The notes under the pieces were generated by a model. It had not been told where the DNA came from and ran no database searches. It worked only from the letters and a program-made list of their open reading frames with translations. From the IMG/VR virus record IMGVR_UViG_3300033182_000812, positions 1 to 43,702 of that record: DNA of 43,702 bases; one strand, 5' to 3'. This DNA comes from a virus. The first letter of the stretch is position 1, and every line of letters starts with the position of its first letter. This document shows positions 15,459 to 21,360 of this stretch, in pieces. The position numbers were made by a program, and so were the translations under genes.

Positions 15459-16202
15459 CTAACTTAATATATTACCAATACATTTTCCATAATCATGTCC
15501 ATGTCTTATGATATTACTTTTAGACATTACTTTCCCACAGTATTTGCATGTTTCTTCTGAGTGTTTTTTACCAAACATTGGGTTGTTTTTACCTGAGTAC
15601 TTTTTAGAAAGTTCTAGTCTTTTTTCTTGTGAGTAGGATTGAACTCCAAATTTAGGATCATTCTCCCACATTTTCTTTAATCTTATTGACCTTGCTTGTA
15701 TTTCCTTTTCAGTTAGTTTGTCTTTTGTTCTGATTGGTGGGGGATTTATTTTACCTTCTTTGTATAATTCCTTTTTAGATTTGGACATTTTCAATTTGGT
15801 TTCTATACTATGACAAGGTTTTGGTATAAATTTAATAGCAGCAATGGTAGCATTGTACCAAATCCTTTCTCCAAATTCATTTCTTTCTGTTAATACATTA
15901 TTCTTATGTTGTAGATTTGATTCTGCATAAGTCAAATCACCTCTGGTTTCGCATTCAAATATAATTTCAAAATAAAAATTATCAATCCCGTATTCTTTAA
16001 TATCCTCATTTAAGTATTTTGATGATGATGTATATGATTTCCAGTTTGATTCTTTATGTTTCTTATTTGACTTGTAAGTGAAGTATTGCTTTTTGCCAAT
16101 GTATTTTTTTCCAGAAATTTTATTTTCAATATAATAAATAAATCCAAACTTGTTAGTGGGATCTAAAGTGAATGTATGATTCCAATGTCCAGTTTTATTC
16201 AT
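15459..16202 (-). CDS. GIY-YIG homing endonuclease
   Basis: A 247-aa protein. The GIY-YIG domain is FIYYIENKISGKKYIGKKQY (about 20-40), followed by YGIDNFYFEII. NUMOD-type DNA-binding repeats follow in the C-terminal half (KLKMSKSKKELY; YSGKNNPMFGKKHSEET), then a zinc-finger-like end (CKYCGKVMSKSNIIRHGHDYGKC). It is the only convincing minus-strand gene. Its AT-richness and orientation mark it as a mobile insertion between an early promoter and a late gene block. It has a late box (16228-16234) on its own strand. Confidence 0.9.
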   Translation of the reverse strand: MNKTGHWNHTFTLDPTNKFGFIYYIENKISGKKYIGKKQYFTYKSNKKHKESNWKSYTSSSKYLNEDIKEYGIDNFYFEIIFECETRGDLTYAESNLQHKNNVLTERNEFGERIWYNATIAAIKFIPKPCHSIETKLKMSKSKKELYKEGKINPPPIRTKDKLTEKEIQARSIRLKKMWENDPKFGVQSYSQEKRLELSKKYSGKNNPMFGKKHSEETCKYCGKVMSKSNIIRHGHDYGKCIGNILS

Positions 16203-16227
16203 ATTGAATGTAAAAATCTAGATATTT

Positions 16228-16234
16228 TATTTAG
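16228..16234 (-). promoter_or_regulatory. Late promoter-like CTAAATA for the GIY-YIG gene
   Basis: On the minus strand the bases read CTAAATA, 26 bases before the start of the GIY-YIG gene. It is divergent from the + strand box at 16249. Confidence 0.5.
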
Positions 16235-16248
16235 TGATAATTATCAAT

Positions 16249-16255
16249 CTAAATA
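16249..16255 (+). promoter_or_regulatory. Late promoter-like CTAAATA
   Basis: CTAAATA followed by an AAAGAAAAGAAG leader, 20 bases ahead of ATG 16275. The same arrangement recurs ahead of the next two genes. Confidence 0.55.
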
Positions 16256-16274
16256 AAGAAAAGAAGAAAGGGAA

Positions 16275-16700
16275 ATGAAATCTTATAAGGAATTTATTTC
16301 TGAAGCACTTAAACGGACTGGTAAGAAAATAGAATTTGTAAGACTTCATCACGGCACTTCACCAGAATCTGCTGATAAGATTAAGAAGAGTGGATTCACT
16401 GGTGGTGAACATGGAGAAGTCCACACTTCAACTAATCCAAAAACTGCAAGGGGATTTGGTGCAAGATACTCTGACAAACCAACAAATATAACTATGCTGG
16501 TTCCCAAAAAATCAATCAAGAAGGAACCAGAAAGGGGTGCAAAGGCAGTGAAAACACAGGGTCAAAGACATACTGATGACTTTGGGAGGAGACATTACTC
16601 TGTTGCTATGGATCCTGAGTATGCTTCAAGTAAAATTGTAAACCAGGATGGCAGAATACAGAAACCACAAATTGCTAAAAGGTATAGGGACTCTAAATAA
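16275..16700 (+). CDS. Predicted ADP-ribosyltransferase-like protein with capsid-targeting-type leader
   Basis: A 141-aa protein. Residues 1-13 (MKSYKEFISEALK) closely resemble the leader of T4 Alt and internal proteins, with an I-S-E site. The body has RLHHGTSPESADKIKKSGF (23-41), then VHTSTNPKTARGFGARY (49-65): the H-G-T-S ... G ... S/T-x-S/T ... A layout of the ADP-ribosyltransferase fold. A C-terminal acidic catalytic residue is not obvious. T4 Alt is an injected ADP-ribosyltransferase with the same leader, so a packaged effector is a reasonable inference. The stop overlaps the next late box. Confidence 0.55.
   Translation: MKSYKEFISEALKRTGKKIEFVRLHHGTSPESADKIKKSGFTGGEHGEVHTSTNPKTARGFGARYSDKPTNITMLVPKKSIKKEPERGAKAVKTQGQRHTDDFGRRHYSVAMDPEYASSKIVNQDGRIQKPQIAKRYRDSK
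16693..16699 (+). promoter_or_regulatory. Late promoter-like CTAAATA inside the stop codon context
   Basis: The final codons Ser-Lys-stop of the preceding gene (TCTAAATAA) contain CTAAATA, 19 bases before ATG 16719. Confidence 0.5.
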
Positions 16701-16718
16701 AGAAAAAAAGAAATAAGA

Positions 16719-17276
16719 ATGAAAACCTTTAAGGAATTCATAGAAGAATCTACTAGAAAAAAAGGAGACAAGTACGATTCTCGTAATAACTTTGATGCAG
16801 ATTCAAAGCATGATGATGTGAAAGTCAAAAAGCATGATGACTTTGAAACACATATTCATCATAAAAAATCTGGTATCACTTATAAAGTAATTCACCTTGA
16901 TGGAACGCACGGTGATAAACCAGATTCTAAGATGCACGATAAAAAACCACATCACTATGTAAGTTGGGATCATAGTCATGGCAAAAATATTGATAGTAAA
17001 AAGAAAAGACAAATTGCAAAGGACGCACTTCATGTGTTTAGGAAGCATGTTCAACACAGAGTTCCTTCAGGGCATGTAGTTTCAAATAATCCTCAAAAAA
17101 ATTATAGAGTTCAAGGTGGAGAGGTAAAGGAGACCAATACTAGGGCAAAACTATATCAAAGAATGGGAGGAGGTAAAGTTGGTGAAGGGAGAAGTACTCA
17201 ATACTCTGTTAAGATAGGAAATAAAATGCATCCAGTTCATAATACTGGAAAAAGGAAAAGCGAAGATTCTAAATAA
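16719..17276 (+). CDS. His/Lys-rich late protein with capsid-targeting-type leader, 185 aa
   Basis: It starts MKTFKEFIEESTRKK, a leader of the same type with an I-E-E site. The body is unusually rich in His, Lys and Asp (DADSKHDDVKVKKHDDFETH). The end has TRAKLYQRMGGGKVGEGRST and a final DSK shared with the previous gene. I recognise no catalytic family. The metal-binding potential of the His clusters and the leader suggest a packaged protein. Late boxes lie at both ends. Confidence 0.6.
   Translation: MKTFKEFIEESTRKKGDKYDSRNNFDADSKHDDVKVKKHDDFETHIHHKKSGITYKVIHLDGTHGDKPDSKMHDKKPHHYVSWDHSHGKNIDSKKKRQIAKDALHVFRKHVQHRVPSGHVVSNNPQKNYRVQGGEVKETNTRAKLYQRMGGGKVGEGRSTQYSVKIGNKMHPVHNTGKRKSEDSK
17269..17275 (+). 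promoter_or_regulatory. Late promoter-like CTAAATA inside the stop codon context
   Basis: Again embedded in Ser-Lys-stop of the preceding gene, 19 bases before ATG 17295. Confidence 0.5.
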
Positions 17277-17294
17277 AGAAAAGAAAGCAAGAAA

Positions 17295-17453
17295 ATGAAA
17301 CCAACACCCAGAGAGATTAAAGAAGCAAAAGAGTATTATGAGAAGGTAGTTGAACACCTGATCTCAGAGGGTTATACAAAGGACAGAGAGGGTGCTGAGA
17401 ACATTATTAGTGGGATGAGTGAGGAATGGTACAGTTTGATTATTCAAGGGTGA
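17295..17453 (+). CDS. Small late protein made of one EGF/Y module, 52 aa
   Basis: MKPTPREIKEAKEYYEKVVEHLISEGYTKD... The whole protein is a single copy of the helical module (xxYLIxEGFAxDxxGA...SxEWxxxI) found also near 1450-1590, 1745-1860 and 26290-26400. It ends at TGA 17451-17453. The module's function is unknown; recurrence in late genes suggests an assembly or targeting role. Confidence 0.6.
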   Translation: MKPTPREIKEAKEYYEKVVEHLISEGYTKDREGAENIISGMSEEWYSLIIQG

Positions 17454-17643
17454 TTGTAGGGGCATTTGGGACCTACTTGACACCTGTCAAAAATGCGGTT
17501 ATAATAGACACGTTGAAATCGCTCACATAAGGGGCATTTCAACTTTTGAAGGAGACACTTTAATAAGTGTTATAAATTCAAAAGAAAACCTAATGGCGTT
17601 ATGTCCTAATTGCCATTGGGAATTTGATAACTTGGGCAAGTAG
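17440..17643 (+). pseudogene. Truncated HNH endonuclease ending at tRNA-Arg position 10
   Basis: A 67-codon open frame with no start codon encodes the C-terminal half of an HNH nuclease: CQKCGYNRHVEIAHI, then LMALCPNCHWEFDNLGK. Both Cys pairs and the H-I of the HNH core are present, but the N-terminal half is lost. Its TAG stop (17641-17643) is exactly nucleotides 8-10 of the tRNA-Arg, as in the two intact HNH genes. A promoter for the tRNA lies inside it. It is probably a decayed cassette. Confidence 0.7.
17477..17505 (+). promoter_or_regulatory. Early promoter inside the HNH remnant
   Basis: TTGACA (17477-17482), 17 bases, TATAAT (17500-17505). It would transcribe the remaining HNH codons and then tRNA-Arg. 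Confidence 0.75.
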
Positions 17644-17707
17644 TTCAGCGGATCAGAATAGCGCACTTCTAATGCGTAGGTCGGGGGTTCGAATCCCTCC
17701 TTGCCTG
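17634..17707 (+). tRNA. tRNA-Arg (anticodon TCT)
   Basis: A 74-nt tRNA. The acceptor GGGCAAG pairs with CTTGCCT (one G:U), discriminator G. The anticodon arm is GCGCA-CTTCTAA-TGCGT, anticodon TCT. The T arm is GGGGG-TTCGAAT-CCCTC. It decodes AGA/AGG, codons frequent in the Lys/Arg-rich late genes here. Positions 8-10 (TAG) serve as stop of the HNH remnant. Confidence 0.9.
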
Positions 17708-17736
17708 TTGACAATTTTATTATCTTGTGATAAGAT
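17708..17736 (+). promoter_or_regulatory. Early promoter between tRNA-Arg and tRNA-Gly
   Basis: TTGACA (17708-17713), 17 bases, TAAGAT (17731-17736). The -35 box starts at the base after the tRNA-Arg discriminator and the tRNA-Gly begins 10 bases after the -10 box. Confidence 0.65.
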
Positions 17737-17745
17737 TGTCGTAAT

Positions 17746-17816
17746 GCGAATGTGGTGTAGCGGTAACATCCCATCCTTCCAAGTTGGTGTCACGGGTTCA
17801 ATCCCCGTCATTCGCT
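17746..17816 (+). tRNA. tRNA-Gly (anticodon TCC)
   Basis: A 71-nt tRNA. The acceptor GCGAATG pairs with CATTCGC, discriminator T. The anticodon arm is CCATC-CTTCCAA-GTTGG (one mismatch), anticodon TCC. The T arm is ACGGG-TTCAATC-CCCGT. Confidence 0.88.
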
Positions 17817-17839
17817 TCCCCATCATTTGGGTTTTTATT

Positions 17840-18052
17840 ATGATTACGGAGTTCGGTACAGATTGGAGACTTTCTACAATGAAAATTCAATTGTGGTATT
17901 GTTCTCATATGAAAAAGTGGAGGTGGACTTTGACTGATGATCGTCGTCCTATGTGTAGACAGGAATCAGGACAACAACCATTTCTTCGTGATGCAATGAA
18001 TGATGTGGCGAATACGGTGGAGTATATGCTAAATATTTCTCCACCCGAATAA
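17840..18052 (+). CDS. Small hypothetical protein, 70 aa
   Basis: The frame is open back through the tRNAs, but ATG 17840 is the first start after tRNA-Gly. The protein is Trp/Met-rich at the N-terminus (MITEFGTDWRLSTMKIQLWY), with two Cys, then an acidic/polar end (NDVANTVEYMLNI). No family is recognised. It is followed two bases later by another small gene. Confidence 0.55.
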   Translation: MITEFGTDWRLSTMKIQLWYCSHMKKWRWTLTDDRRPMCRQESGQQPFLRDAMNDVANTVEYMLNISPPE

Positions 18053-18054
18053 CA

Positions 18055-18252
18055 ATGAGACCATCAAGTGAATTTAAACACAAAGGTCTTCCAGTTAAGT
18101 CAGTAAATATTCTGAGACTAATCTCCGAGTTAGAAGGATCTTATCAATTACTTCATTACATGGGTTTTGATGATGATCGTGACTTAGTGAATGAATTGAA
18201 GCAGAAGTATTATAAACTCTACTTCAAGTTGAACAAAGAAGAAAAACAATAA
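18055..18252 (+). CDS. Small hypothetical protein, 65 aa
   Basis: MRPSSEFKHKGLPVKSVNIL... then a helical acidic/basic C-terminal half (DDDRDLVNELKQKYYKLYFK). No motif, signal or membrane segment is visible. It ends 13 bases before tRNA-Asn. Coding is supported by packing and strand only. Confidence 0.55.
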   Translation: MRPSSEFKHKGLPVKSVNILRLISELEGSYQLLHYMGFDDDRDLVNELKQKYYKLYFKLNKEEKQ

Positions 18253-18265
18253 TCTTCTTTAATAA

Positions 18266-18337
18266 TGCCCTGTAGCACAACGGCAGTGCAGGGAGCTGTT
18301 AACTCCAAGGTTACTGGTTCGAATCCAGTCGGGGCAG
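18266..18337 (+). tRNA. tRNA-Asn (anticodon GTT)
   Basis: A 72-nt tRNA. The acceptor TGCCCTG pairs with CGGGGCA, discriminator G. The loop CTGTTAA gives anticodon GTT. The T arm is ACTGG-TTCGAAT-CCAGT. The first pair is U-A, unusual but seen in asparagine tRNAs. Confidence 0.88.
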
Positions 18338-18360
18338 TTGGCAGGCAATGTCTGTCATAC

Positions 18361-18385
18361 GAGTCGGGATCATCATATCCGACTC
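18361..18385 (+). other. Hairpin between tRNA-Asn and tRNA-Val
   Basis: GAGTCGG (18361-18367) pairs with CCGACTC (18379-18385) around an 11-base loop, with no T tract. It may be a processing or stability element of the tRNA precursor. Confidence 0.45.
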
Positions 18386-18390
18386 ACCAC

Positions 18391-18462
18391 GGGTGAATAG
18401 CTCAGCGGTAGAGCATCTCCTTTACACGGAGGCGGCCGGGGGTTCGATCCCCTCTTCACCCA
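18391..18462 (+). tRNA. tRNA-Val (anticodon TAC)
   Basis: A 72-nt tRNA. The acceptor GGGTGAA pairs with TTCACCC, discriminator A. The D arm is GCTC/GAGC. The anticodon arm is TCTCC-TTTACAC-GGAGG, anticodon TAC. The T arm is GGGGG-TTCGATC-CCCTC. Confidence 0.9.
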
Positions 18463-18482
18463 TACAGTTACAATTAAATACC

Positions 18483-18728
18483 ATGGTTACTGTAAGATGC
18501 AAACAATGCAATAGAGAACTCACAAGTTCAAATAAATTTCAAACATGTGGATGTCCCAACATGTTAACTCTGAGTGGGGATAATATTACTGCGGTTGATC
18601 TTAGTAAGGTTGTCTTGACTAACTCAGATAACTCTAAAAGTAACAAAGCACTTTCCAATCAGGACATGCAATTCCAAGAGGAAAGACGTAAGCGTAAGGT
18701 GCGTAGACTGGATTTTGAGGTCAGATAA
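18483..18728 (+). CDS. Small zinc-ribbon-like protein, 81 aa
   Basis: The start is ATG 18483, since earlier in-frame codons lie in tRNA-Val. C-x2-C ([11 protein letters not shown]) and CGCPN give four Cys in zinc-ribbon spacing, followed by [20 protein letters not shown] and a basic Arg/Lys tail (RRKRKVRRL). The N-terminal pattern is common to a small conserved family in T4-like marine phages. A nucleic-acid or protein-binding role is likely but unproven. Confidence 0.65.
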   Translation: MVTVRCKQCNRELTSSNKFQTCGCPNMLTLSGDNITAVDLSKVVLTNSDNSKSNKALSNQDMQFQEERRKRKVRRLDFEVR

Positions 18729-18777
18729 AGAATTAATTTAATAATTTTTTAATCATTTTGTTCATTCCAACACATAG

Positions 18778-18805
18778 TTGACATTTTGAAACTACTCGCT
18801 AGAAT
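18778..18805 (+). promoter_or_regulatory. Early promoter
   Basis: TTGACA (18778-18783), 16 bases, TAGAAT (18800-18805). It would drive the chain of overlapping small genes leading into ptoX, gnd and zwf. Confidence 0.65.
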
Positions 18806-18833
18806 AACTAGTAGTATCAAACGAAAAAGACCT

Positions 18834-18983
18834 ATGGATCAGAACACCTATGATAACTGGGTGAAGATCAAGGAGACTTTTGAACAGTCTGGCAATACAG
18901 ACAATATCTTTTACAAAAGAGCTTGTGTAATCGTAAAGACCAGAAGAGACCCTCTAGCAAAATTTCTTGGCGATGAAAAGTGA
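18834..18983 (+). CDS. Small hypothetical protein, 49 aa
   Basis: An in-frame TTG at 18786 lies inside the promoter, so ATG 18834 (MDQNTYDNWVKIKETFEQSG) is taken. It is a short charged protein with no motif. Its end overlaps the next start. It is the first gene of the ptoX-gnd-zwf transcript. Confidence 0.5.
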   Translation: MDQNTYDNWVKIKETFEQSGNTDNIFYKRACVIVKTRRDPLAKFLGDEK

Positions 18984-19170
18984 TGAACTGATAACTCGTG
19001 AAGAATGTCAGGAGATGATTGATGCAGCAATACGACGACACAACCGTAATGCTTCTATCATTAGTATGTGCGTTGGTTGGGTGGTTCTTGCTTTATTTGC
19101 TGAGGGACTACTAAGACTTGTCGGAGTCATACCACCTGTGCTACCATGGATAGACATTACCCTGAAATAA
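18973..19170 (+). CDS. Small membrane protein, 65 aa
   Basis: ATG 18973 overlaps the previous gene. A charged N-terminal half (SDELITREECQEMIDAAIRR) precedes one hydrophobic segment (about 31-55, ISMCVGWVVLALFAEGLLRL). It is probably a single-pass inner or thylakoid membrane protein. The function is unknown. Confidence 0.55.
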   Translation: MKSDELITREECQEMIDAAIRRHNRNASIISMCVGWVVLALFAEGLLRLVGVIPPVLPWIDITLK

Positions 19171-19325
19171 TTGGTATTGTTCTCTTGCTTATCTTTGCTG
19201 CTACGATGTTCTATCAAGGCACAATGATAGTGAGGGGTAAGAGTGGATACATACACATGGACCACGAAAAACAAAAGATGTCTGACATGCGAAAGCGTGT
19301 TGAAGAAATGATGAAAGAAAAATGA
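19146..19325 (+). CDS. Small membrane protein, 59 aa
   Basis: It overlaps both neighbours (start inside the previous gene, ATGA with the next). One transmembrane segment lies near residues 7-25 (EIIGIVLLLIFAATMFYQG), followed by a charged, Met-rich cytoplasmic tail. No family is recognised. Confidence 0.55.
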   Translation: MDRHYPEIIGIVLLLIFAATMFYQGTMIVRGKSGYIHMDHEKQKMSDMRKRVEEMMKEK

Positions 19326-19546
19326 CAGTACCATTCTTTGTTGAAGAACCAATTACTTGGAAAAAGATAGAGGTTCCACCAGACATTATTCAATATTGCG
19401 ACATGACTACATTGAACGCAGACCGTGAAGACCTTCGTTATATTGACTGTGTGTGGATGCATATGGGATATTATGGTGTTCCTAAGCACGTTATGAAAGC
19501 AGTCAGAGAAGAATTCAACCCACCAGTACAACCTATCTTCGAATAA
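19322..19546 (+). CDS. Small hypothetical protein, 74 aa
   Basis: It starts in an ATGA overlap. A soluble Pro/Trp/Tyr-containing protein (VPFFVEEPITWKKIEVPPDI; CVWMHMGYYGVPKHVMK). No known motif was recognised. It is part of the tightly coupled small-gene chain before ptoX. Confidence 0.55.
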   Translation: MTVPFFVEEPITWKKIEVPPDIIQYCDMTTLNADREDLRYIDCVWMHMGYYGVPKHVMKAVREEFNPPVQPIFE

Positions 19547-19708
19547 ATGAATCTTACCAACGAACAGACCGAACTTCTTATTGACGCTATCTGGAAGCGT
19601 CAGCATCATTTCATTGCTGGGGACAGAAGGTATCGTGAGTATGGAGAACTTCTGAAAACTTTGGAAGCATATCTACCTTATAAGTACACACGGGACGAAT
19701 TCAGATGA
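19547..19708 (+). CDS. Small hypothetical protein, 53 aa
   Basis: The start ATG directly follows the previous TAA and the stop overlaps the ptoX start (ATGA). MNLTNEQTELLIDAIWKRQH... is a helical, charged protein with Tyr/Arg-rich pairs (RRYREYGELLKTLEAYLPY). The function is unknown. Confidence 0.55.
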   Translation: MNLTNEQTELLIDAIWKRQHHFIAGDRRYREYGELLKTLEAYLPYKYTRDEFR

Positions 19709-20208
19709 AAGAGTTTAACAGTTTAGTTTTAAATCTTACTGTTAGTATTCTAGACTTCCTCTATAGGGGGAAACATATCCAACGTTTTTGGGTGCTTGAG
19801 ACTATTGCTCGGGCACCCTATTTTGCGTTTTTAAGTGTATTGCACTTCAAAGAGTCTCTGGGTTTAAGAACAGAGTCTCACTTTTATTTGATGAAAGAGC
19901 ACTTTGCACAGACAGTCAATGAAACAGAACACCTCACCGAAATGGAGTTACGTGGCGGAGCAGATCGCTGGATTGATCGCTTTCTCGCTTATCATCTGGT
20001 TCTCATCTATTATTGGATTATGGTGGTTTATTATTTTGTTGCTCCTGTGTCTGCTTATCACTTGAATGAGGAGGTGGAATGGCACGCAATGGAAACGTAT
20101 GGAAAGTATCTTCTTGATAACCCAGATGATGATATCATTGCCCAGATAATGCTAGATGAAATAAACCATGCCTTGGAACTACATAAAGCAATGGAGTTAA
20201 TTAAATGA
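19705..20208 (+). CDS. ptoX: Plastoquinol terminal oxidase (alternative oxidase family)
   Basis: A 167-aa protein matching the core of plastid terminal oxidase. Di-iron ligands are seen at RFWVLETIARAPYFAF (E32), NETEHLTEME (E73 and H76 region) and LDEINHALELH (E152, H155). Membrane-inserting helices include LAYHLVLIYYWIMVVYYFVAPV. It transfers electrons from plastoquinol to oxygen, acting as a safety valve on the photosynthetic chain during infection. It is shorter than plastid homologues, as in other cyanophages. It overlaps gnd by ATGA, linking electron disposal with the pentose phosphate genes. Confidence 0.9.
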   Translation: MKEFNSLVLNLTVSILDFLYRGKHIQRFWVLETIARAPYFAFLSVLHFKESLGLRTESHFYLMKEHFAQTVNETEHLTEMELRGGADRWIDRFLAYHLVLIYYWIMVVYYFVAPVSAYHLNEEVEWHAMETYGKYLLDNPDDDIIAQIMLDEINHALELHKAMELIK

Positions 20209-21242
20209 AAGTAGGACTGATTGGACTTGGACGGATGGGCGAGGGTATGTCCCGCCGTATGAAACAAAGAGGAGGTATTGAGGTTTGGGGTTACAGGAGG
20301 AACTATGAAAAGGCACAAGAGGCATACGAAAACGGATATGTGGACGGTGTTACAACTACTATCCAAGGCCTTGTTCAAGTAGTAAAGTCAAAGAAGAATG
20401 GTGGCACTGCTCCTGGTATCTTCATGATGGTTGTACCAGCAGAAACAGTAGAGGAGACGATCAATGAGTTACTACGATATTGTAGTGAAGGCGATATTAT
20501 TATTGATCATGGCAATAGCAATTTTAAAGACAGTCGGAAAAGAGCAGAACGCCTTGCAAAACTGGGCATCCAATATCTTGATTGTGGCACTAGCGGTGGT
20601 GTTTATGGTCTGGACCGTGGATACTGTCTTATGGTTGGTGGCGGAAATACTGCGGTCGCCGCTTGTCAAAGCATTTTTGATGCCCTCTCCCCAGGAATTG
20701 ATGCTGCCCCCAGGACTGAACCTAACTCATGGGTAACACAGGCAGAGAAGGGTTGGTTGCATTGTGGAGGTCCAGGCGCAGGACACTTTGTAAAGATGGT
20801 CCACAACGGCATTGAGTACGGCATCATGCAGGCATACGCCGAAGGTTTTAACATTCTTCACGAAGCAAATGCAGGATCCAAATATGTCAAGGAAGGGGAT
20901 GCTGAAGTCGCTCCAATGGACTGCCCTCAAGATTATATGTATGATATTAATGTTGCTGAGGTGGCTGAGTTGTGGCGTCGTGGTTCTGTGGTTGGGTCTT
21001 GGTTACTTGATCTTACCGCTGATGTTCTACGGAGCGATAGAGAACTTAGCAAGTTCGGTGGGGGAGTTAGCGATAGTGGTGAGGGTCGTTGGACTGTTCA
21101 CGCTGCTGTGGATCTTGGTGTACCCGCACCTGTTATATCTACTGCCCTCTTTGAACGATTCAACTCCAGAAGACTAGGTGAATTTGCTAATAAAGTTCTA
21201 AATGGAATGAGGTTTATGTTTGGTGGTCATCATGTTAGGTAA
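20205..21242 (+). CDS. gnd: 6-phosphogluconate dehydrogenase, decarboxylating
   Basis: A 345-aa short-form (GntZ-like) enzyme. The NADP-binding GLIGLGRMGEGMSRRM is at residues 4-19. The substrate motif TSGGVYGLDRGYCLMVGG lies near 138-155, and the catalytic GGPGAGHFVKMVHNGIEYG near 188-206 (catalytic Lys and Asn). It converts 6-phosphogluconate to ribulose 5-phosphate with NADPH, supplying pentose and reductant for NrdAB. The ATGA overlap with ptoX and the close link to zwf make a compact oxidative pentose phosphate operon. Confidence 0.93.
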   Translation: MKVGLIGLGRMGEGMSRRMKQRGGIEVWGYRRNYEKAQEAYENGYVDGVTTTIQGLVQVVKSKKNGGTAPGIFMMVVPAETVEETINELLRYCSEGDIIIDHGNSNFKDSRKRAERLAKLGIQYLDCGTSGGVYGLDRGYCLMVGGGNTAVAACQSIFDALSPGIDAAPRTEPNSWVTQAEKGWLHCGGPGAGHFVKMVHNGIEYGIMQAYAEGFNILHEANAGSKYVKEGDAEVAPMDCPQDYMYDINVAEVAELWRRGSVVGSWLLDLTADVLRSDRELSKFGGGVSDSGEGRWTVHAAVDLGVPAPVISTALFERFNSRRLGEFANKVLNGMRFMFGGHHVR

Positions 21243-21360
21243 TGTCTTACTTTGGACAGCAATACCCTTTTTATGTGCCACCTTGTTCTTTGGAGCATAT
21301 AAGGGTGAAACTCAATACTACGACTCAGACGACTACGATGGAAATGGAACCGCTCACTAA
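21232..21360 (+). CDS. Tiny single-pass membrane protein between gnd and zwf, 42 aa
   Basis: ATG 21232 lies in the gnd end and TAA 21358-21360 in the zwf start. A hydrophobic helix (LLWTAIPFLCATLFFGAY) is followed by an acidic tail with repeated Asp/Tyr (YYDSDDYDGNGTAH). Overlap on both sides fits translational coupling. The frame contrasts with the zwf upstream extension that occupies the same bases, and this frame looks more protein-like. The function is unknown; a thylakoid location is possible. Confidence 0.5.
   Translation: MLGNVLLWTAIPFLCATLFFGAYKGETQYYDSDDYDGNGTAH

Noticed and set aside
16228-16260. Terminator between the divergent GIY-YIG and 16275 genes
   Set aside because: The AT-rich sequence holds only the two opposing late boxes and no GC stem.
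17624-17839. Upstream extension of the 17840 gene through two tRNAs
   Set aside because: The extension covers tRNA-Arg and tRNA-Gly and has no protein-like pattern; ATG 17840 is the natural start.
18786-18833. TTG start for the 18834 gene
   Set aside because: The codons lie in the -35/-10 region of the early promoter and would not be in the mRNA.
20812-21177. 121-aa + strand frame inside gnd
   Set aside because: Overlaps the conserved catalytic region of gnd; its hydrophobic look comes from frame shift of that gene.
21242-21337. N-terminal extension of zwf from ATG 21242
   Set aside because: The extension lacks similarity to the enzyme family, and the same bases encode a better membrane peptide in another frame.
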